Shown here one piece after another: positions 60,180 to 64,000 of a DNA stretch of 64,000 nucleotides. Each line of letters begins with the position of its first letter. The first letter of the stretch is position 1. The stretch lies in contig CAWDIV010000005.1 of assembly GCA_963802355.1 (NCBI GenBank), positions 62,001 through 126,000 on the forward strand. Direction: 5' to 3'. The DNA comes from SG8-41 sp963802355 (GTDB lineage: Bacteria > Pseudomonadota > Gammaproteobacteria > Burkholderiales > SG8-41). Both the position numbers and the translations under genes were made by a program. Under the pieces are notes generated by a model that worked only from the letters and a program-made list of their open reading frames with translations, made no database searches and was not told where the DNA came from.

Positions 60180-60447
60180 AGAACCTATCTCAACCCTAGG
60201 CACGTGTGCGACGGAGGCGATGTGGGATGCAGTTCGAGGAGGAGAGCCCGCAGCAATATGTCGATATTGCAAGGGTTCCCGACGAAGAAATGCGCCCAGA
60301 TCGCCCCGTCCCTTCGGGTTGCGGCCAGGACGGTCGTCTGCTTCGTTGCCCGGCTTGACCATATCGACATATGGCCTGCACCGTGCGTCTCGCATCCATC
60401 CCGTCCTGGCCACAACGCATCACGCGCCTAGGGTTGAGATAGGTTCT
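60180..60447 (+). repeat. Structured repeat element, copy 2 (possible ncRNA or MITE)
   Basis: 268 nt bounded by a 22-bp perfect terminal inverted repeat (60180-60201 with 60426-60447) that differs at six positions from copy 1 but keeps perfect pairing. The body shows the same GCAATAT-GTCG-ATATTGC hairpin and the long-range stem GGCCAGGACGG (60323-60333) with CCGTCCTGGCC (60401-60411). The apical 32-nt hairpin of copy 1 is replaced by CCATAT-CGAC-ATATGG (60359-60374). Outside this, six differences occur in about 221 aligned body bases. It ends 36 bp before the TonB-like gene. Confidence 0.85.
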
Positions 60448-60483
60448 AGTCAACAGGTGTTGACGCTTCGCGTTTACATCTGA

Positions 60484-61224
60484 ATGGCTTCGATCGCCGT
60501 TCTGACGCCTCATGCGACGCCGCGATTGCGCAGTACTTCGGCAGCGCGGTGGCGAATCGTGCTTGCGCTATGCGCCTCCGCTATGACCCATGGGTGGCTC
60601 TTGACTTCCCTCCCACCAACGCAGCAGCCGCAGGTCCGGCCGTCCTTCACGATCAGCGCGCGGATCGAAGCCCGAGCAATGGGAGAAATCGGGCCAGATT
60701 CACATATCGCGAGAAATATCGGTCCCGGCGCGGCCCCATTTCTTAGGAATCGTCCCTCACCTCTCGATCTATCCCTCGAATCGATTCCGGTTCTTGAAGC
60801 CGCCCCGACCGCGAAAGAAGGGAAGCGCGCGGCGGCGGTGGTTAGCGCGACTCGAAGGGCCGCTCCAGCTCCGGAGCGCACCCCATTCCGTGAGCGCGAC
60901 CCGGGGGTGCTACCGCAACCCATCGATTCGACCTGGTACGCGGCGCACGAGCTCGATTCCTACCCCCAAGCGCTCGCTCCCATCAAGCTCGACTATTCCG
61001 GACTCGGTGGATCGGGCAACGCCCGCGCGCGACTATTGCTGTGGCTCCGTATCGATGAGCACGGTCAGGTCGTCGAGGTCAGTGCGGGAGAGGCTGCCGT
61101 CCCCGGCCGCTGGGTCGAGGCCGCGCGCGCGACCCTTACCACAGTCCGGTTCACGCCCGCGCGCAAAGATGAGCGTGCAGTGAAAAGCCGGGTGCTGCTG
61201 AGCATCAACTTCGCGGTCCCTTAA
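60484..61224 (+). CDS. TonB-like protein
   Basis: 246 residues. One N-terminal transmembrane helix (RWRIVLALCASAMTHGWLLT) with a basic cytosolic start; a Pro/Ala/Arg-rich periplasmic linker (residues ~90-150); and a C-terminal TonB-type domain (ARARLLLWLRIDEHGQVVEV, WVEAARATLTTVRFTPARKD). No exbB/exbD or receptor genes are nearby. It lies just after the structured repeat and has no clear ribosome binding site. Confidence 0.75.
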   Translation: MASIAVLTPHATPRLRSTSAARWRIVLALCASAMTHGWLLTSLPPTQQPQVRPSFTISARIEARAMGEIGPDSHIARNIGPGAAPFLRNRPSPLDLSLESIPVLEAAPTAKEGKRAAAVVSATRRAAPAPERTPFRERDPGVLPQPIDSTWYAAHELDSYPQALAPIKLDYSGLGGSGNARARLLLWLRIDEHGQVVEVSAGEAAVPGRWVEAARATLTTVRFTPARKDERAVKSRVLLSINFAVP

Positions 61225-61298
61225 AGGCCGTATCAAAATGAAGGATACGGCCCCCGATGTAAGGAAGCATGTGGGGAGTAGCCTCTCATATTGTCATT
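61223..61298. repeat. Interspersed palindromic repeat GGCCGTATCAAAAT, copy 3
   Basis: AAAGGCCGTATCAAAATGAA, GGATACGGCCCCCGATGTAA, GGAAGCATGTGGGGAG and CCTCTCATATTGTCATTGAC match the copy at 21342-21433. It lies between the convergent TonB-like and mltA genes and supplies the mltA stop codon. Confidence 0.8.
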
Positions 61299-62541
61299 GA
61301 CGTTCACTAGCCGGTAGGCGATAGCTATTGGGCAGCAGCACCCACATGCGCAAAGGCTGTTTCATGCGGCCGGCTTCGCGTCCCGCGTCCTCACCGAAAC
61401 CCCAGAAGAAATCCGCGCGTACCGCGCCGCGAATCGCGCCGCCGGTATCCTGGGCGAGCATCAATTGATTGAGCGGCCGGCTGCTCAACGGCCACGTGGT
61501 GGCGATGTATACGGGCGCCCCCAGCGGCACATAGCGCGCGTCCACGGCAACGCTGCGCCGCGGGGTGACCGGGACGCCGAGCGCGCCGGGCGGTCCTGCA
61601 GTATCGGCCGGAAGCTCGCGGAAGAACACGTAGCTTCCATTTTGGTTGAGCAGCTCGGTGAGCTTGCCGGGATTGGCCTCCGCCCATGCCTTGATACCCT
61701 GCATCGAAGTCTTCTCGAGCGGCAGATCGCCGCGCTCGGCCAGCAGGCGTCCGATCGAGCGGTAGGGGTGGCCGTTCTGTTCGGCGTAGCCGACGCGGAT
61801 CGTCTCGCCCGACTCGAGCGCAATCCGTCCCGAGCCCTGGATCTGGAGAAAGAAGAGATCGATCGGATCGTCGACCCATGCGATTTCCTTGCCGGCGACC
61901 GCCGCACGTCCCTGCTCGATCTGGGAACGGTCGAAATAGGGCACGACGCGACGCCCTTCGAGCCGCCCGCGAAGCCGCATGCCCTTCAGTTCCGGATAGA
62001 CCTCGGTCAAGTCGAGCACCAGCAGATCGTCAGGCACACCGAACACAGGGAAACGATAGCGGGCGCTGGGCTTGCGAGCGCCTCTGAGTAGGGGCTCGTA
62101 ATAGCCCGTAATCAATCCCTCTTCGGAGCCGTCCGCATTGATGAGCTGGAAGGGGGTGAAGTTGGCCTCGAAGAAGCGGCGCGCCGTGTCGCGGTCGGGA
62201 TCCACCATGCTCTCGGCGACCGTGCAGACGTCGCGCCACGCATCTTGTTTGACCAGTGCGCGGCAGCTCGTGCGGAACGGACTCCAGGCAGCTGACGGAT
62301 CGTCCGCTTGCCACTCAGGAAGATCGCGCCAAGCGCCGGGCCTCAACGCCCCGATTTCGACGGCCGGCGGTTTGGCGGGCGCGACAACGGATGGCGGTTT
62401 CGCAGGTGTCGCCTCTTTCGGGGGCGGCGGTGTAGAGGGTGCGGTCGGTGCGCCGGGCGGGGCAGGCCTCGGCCCGGGCGTTTCACAGCCCGCCAGAGCG
62501 AGCATGACTGCGAACGCGAGGATTCCGGTCGACCAGCGCAT
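61294..62541 (-). CDS. mltA: Membrane-bound lytic murein transglycosylase A
   Basis: 415 residues from ATG at 62541. Lipoprotein signal MRWSTGILAFAVMLALAGC (Cys19), then a long Pro/Ala linker (GPRPAPPGAPTAPSTPPPPK). MltA domain: ITGYYEPLLRGARKPSARYR, FFLQIQGSGRIALESG, and the 3D domain with catalytic Asp in MLAQDTGGAIRGAVRADFFW. Cleaves peptidoglycan from the inner leaflet of the outer membrane. Standard except for the long linker and a repeat-derived C-terminus. Confidence 0.94.
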   Translation of the reverse strand: MRWSTGILAFAVMLALAGCETPGPRPAPPGAPTAPSTPPPPKEATPAKPPSVVAPAKPPAVEIGALRPGAWRDLPEWQADDPSAAWSPFRTSCRALVKQDAWRDVCTVAESMVDPDRDTARRFFEANFTPFQLINADGSEEGLITGYYEPLLRGARKPSARYRFPVFGVPDDLLVLDLTEVYPELKGMRLRGRLEGRRVVPYFDRSQIEQGRAAVAGKEIAWVDDPIDLFFLQIQGSGRIALESGETIRVGYAEQNGHPYRSIGRLLAERGDLPLEKTSMQGIKAWAEANPGKLTELLNQNGSYVFFRELPADTAGPPGALGVPVTPRRSVAVDARYVPLGAPVYIATTWPLSSRPLNQLMLAQDTGGAIRGAVRADFFWGFGEDAGREAGRMKQPLRMWVLLPNSYRLPASERQ

Positions 62542-62630
62542 TTGGATTACAGTGGCGGGGTCGTTACAGTAAGCCATCAATCCTTCATGACCGTTAACTG
62601 CACGAGCAGGTTCCTGGGGACCGCTAGCGG

Positions 62631-62777
62631 ATGACTGCGCTCACGTGGCTGTTGCTGGAAGCGGGGGTCGCGCTCGCCCTGCTGATCTTCATCGTATGGT
62701 GGACCGTGCCGCGCCCGAAGAAGCCGCGCGACGGGCGGCGACGCGAGAGGACCCGCGCTGAACAGTTTCAAGTTTGA
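62631..62777 (+). CDS. Small single-pass membrane protein
   Basis: 48 residues (MTALTWLLLEAGVALALLIF, then IVWWTVPRPKKPRDGRRRER). One transmembrane helix followed by a positively charged tail. The last residues (EQFQV) and the stop come from a TTTCAAG heptamer array. It is divergent from mltA. Ribosome binding site is weak. Similar short proteins occur near mltA and apaG in betaproteobacteria, as I recall; unverified. Confidence 0.55.
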   Translation: MTALTWLLLEAGVALALLIFIVWWTVPRPKKPRDGRRRERTRAEQFQV

Positions 62778-62862
62778 GGTTCAAGTTTCAAGTTTTAAGT
62801 TTTAAGTTCAAAGCACCGAGCCCCGCCGCGGCGAACCTGAAACGTGCAACTTGAAACCCGAA
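62764..62862. repeat. Paired inverted heptamer arrays, CAAGTTT type
   Basis: Left arm TTTCAAGTTTGAGGTTCAAG, TTTCAAGTTTTAAGTTTTAA (62764-62808); right arm CCTGAAACGTGCAACTTGAA and ACCCGAAAC (62836-62862). The spacer is GC-rich. It lies between the small membrane protein and apaG. Confidence 0.88.
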
Positions 62863-62863
62863 A

Positions 62864-63244
62864 CTAATGTAAAACGCGCGGCATGGACAGCGTGAATTCC
62901 GGAATCGGCGCATCGAACTCTACGCCGTCCTGCGCTTTCATCTGGTAGCTGCCGCGCATGGTGCCCACCGGCGTGGCAATCGCCGTGCCGCTGGTGTACT
63001 CGAAGCTCTCATTCGGCCGCAGCAACGGTTGCTCTCCGACCACGCCTTTGCCCCGGACTTCCTGCACCTGCTTATTGGAGTCGGTGATGATCCAGTGGCG
63101 GCTGATGAGCTGTATCGGCAGTGATCCGAGATTATGAATGGTGATGGTATAGGCGAAGACGTAACGCCCGCCGTTGACGTCGGACTGCTCCGGGACGAAC
63201 ACGGTGCTCGCCGTAATCTTGATCTCGTAGTTCTTGTCGGCCAT
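62864..63244 (-). CDS. apaG: ApaG protein
   Basis: 126 residues, all one Fn3-like ApaG domain: ITASTVFVPEQSDVNGGRYV, then TIHNLGSLPIQLISRHWIIT, GVVGEQPLLRPNESFEYTSG and TPVGTMRGSYQMKAQDG. Linked to Co2+ resistance and polyphosphate or nucleotide binding. It diverges from rpe with ~90 bp between starts, the normal betaproteobacterial order. Confidence 0.96.
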   Translation of the reverse strand: MADKNYEIKITASTVFVPEQSDVNGGRYVFAYTITIHNLGSLPIQLISRHWIITDSNKQVQEVRGKGVVGEQPLLRPNESFEYTSGTAIATPVGTMRGSYQMKAQDGVEFDAPIPEFTLSMPRVLH

Positions 63245-63334
63245 GGCGCCGATTCTTGATCATTTCGCCGGTGTGCGCAAGCGAGCGGCTGGGCGCGGGT
63301 ACGGGTAGAATCCCGCGACGCGAAACAGATTCTC

Positions 63335-64000
63335 ATGACCTACCGCATCGCACCGAGCATATTGTCCGCCGACTTTGCCCGGCTCGGCGAGGAAGTTGAA
63401 AAAGTGGTGGCGGCCGGCGCGGACCTCGTGCACTTCGACGTGATGGACAACCATTACGTTCCCAATCTCACCGTCGGGCCTGTGGTCTGCGCGGCGATCC
63501 GGCCGCTCGTGAAAGTGCCGATCGACGTTCACCTGATGGTCCGGCCCGTAGACCGCATCGTTCCCGATTTCGCCAGGGCGGGCGCGAACATCATTTCGTT
63601 TCACCCCGAAGCATCGGAGCACGTCGACCGCACCATCGGCCTCATCAAGGAGCAGGGGTGCAAGGCCGGCTTGGTCTTGAATCCGGCGACGCCGCTCATG
63701 CATCTCGATCACGTCATCGACAAGCTCGATCTTATACTGATCATGTCCGTCAACCCCGGGTTCGGCGGCCAGAAGTTCATCCCAGAGGCGTTGAAAAAGA
63801 TCACCGCCGTGCGCGGTCGCATCCGCTCGACGGGGCGGGATATCTGGCTCGAGGTCGATGGCGGAGTCAAGGTGGACAACATCGCCGAAATTGCCCGGGC
63901 GGGGGCGGACACCTTTGTCGCCGGATCGGCGATCTTCGGAACGAAGGACTATCAGGCCACCATCGCTGCCATGCGCGCCGAGCTAGCGAAAGTCCAGAAA
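63335..64000 (+). CDS. rpe: Ribulose-phosphate 3-epimerase, cut by window end
   Basis: 222 codons from ATG at 63335 without a stop before the window ends; the protein is essentially complete (family ~225). TIM barrel signatures: APSILSADFARLGEEVEKV, LVHFDVMDNHYVPNLTVGP, VPIDVHLMV with catalytic Asp and His, MSVNPGFGGQKFI, and LEVDGGVKVDNI. It interconverts ribulose-5-P and xylulose-5-P in the pentose phosphate or Calvin pathway. Confidence 0.96.
   Translation, partial: MTYRIAPSILSADFARLGEEVEKVVAAGADLVHFDVMDNHYVPNLTVGPVVCAAIRPLVKVPIDVHLMVRPVDRIVPDFARAGANIISFHPEASEHVDRTIGLIKEQGCKAGLVLNPATPLMHLDHVIDKLDLILIMSVNPGFGGQKFIPEALKKITAVRGRIRSTGRDIWLEVDGGVKVDNIAEIARAGADTFVAGSAIFGTKDYQATIAAMRAELAKVQK

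Overview
The window reads as a contiguous chromosomal segment of a GC-rich, two-membrane proteobacterium, most likely a betaproteobacterium. The evidence is gene order and content: maf-rng; yggU-yggT-proC-yggS running divergently from pilT-pilU; ubiE-ubiJ-ubiB; lysA-lptM; plsC-gmhB-glyS-glyQ; lnt-corC-ybeY-phoH-miaB; mltA and apaG next to rpe. An outer membrane is implied by a trimeric-porin-type protein, Lnt, LptM, MltA, a TonB-like protein and DsbC. I see no phage, plasmid, CRISPR or transposase gene.

Layout. 1-7.2 kb: Maf C-terminus, RNase G, the yggU/yggT/proC/yggS group and the two twitching ATPases PilT and PilU. 7.2-16 kb: TSUP permease, a THUMP methyltransferase, an exported HIRAN protein, HemJ, a NodIJ-type ABC exporter, a hydrolase, a ferredoxin and a VanZ protein. 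16-24.6 kb: a structured repeat, a DHH protein, a broken Na+/solute symporter and the ubiquinone genes. 24.7-30 kb: two 533-residue paralogues, a HIT protein and an M14-like peptidase. 30-43.6 kb: an accessory stretch with an FkbM methyltransferase, a GT8-like protein, three TPR-glycosyltransferase proteins (one frameshifted), a porin and MgtE. 43.6-45.5 kb: an ECF sigma/anti-sigma pair and a 14-codon lysine-rich micro-gene. 45.7-57.8 kb: housekeeping operons. 57.8-64 kb: a CAU tRNA, a UbiH-type hydroxylase, DsbC, a second copy of the structured repeat, a TonB-like protein, MltA, ApaG and Rpe (cut by the window end).

The most unusual content is between the genes. (1) A ~270-300 nt element occurs twice (16121-16417 and 60180-60447). 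Its bodies are about 97% identical, but the 22-bp terminal arms differ at 6 positions, and every change is compensated on the other arm; the interior also folds into nested stems with an exchangeable apical hairpin. This looks like a structured RNA or a MITE-like element under base-pairing constraint, and I do not recognise it. (2) About 18 loci carry arrays of degenerate heptamers (GTGACTG, GTAAGCG, GTGATCC, GGGACTG and others), usually as two inverted arms. The heptamer differs between loci but matches between the arms of one locus. The arms have a fixed inward polarity and place TGA/TAA in all three frames, and many neighbouring genes take their stop codon from an array. One array lies in frame inside lnt. 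(3) Several further short palindromic repeat families occur in 2-3 copies.

Three genes carry apparent frameshifts (yggU twice, the symporter twice, one TPR protein once). Three of the five shifts share a GTACC context on the + strand, so read-level error should be excluded before calling these genes dead.
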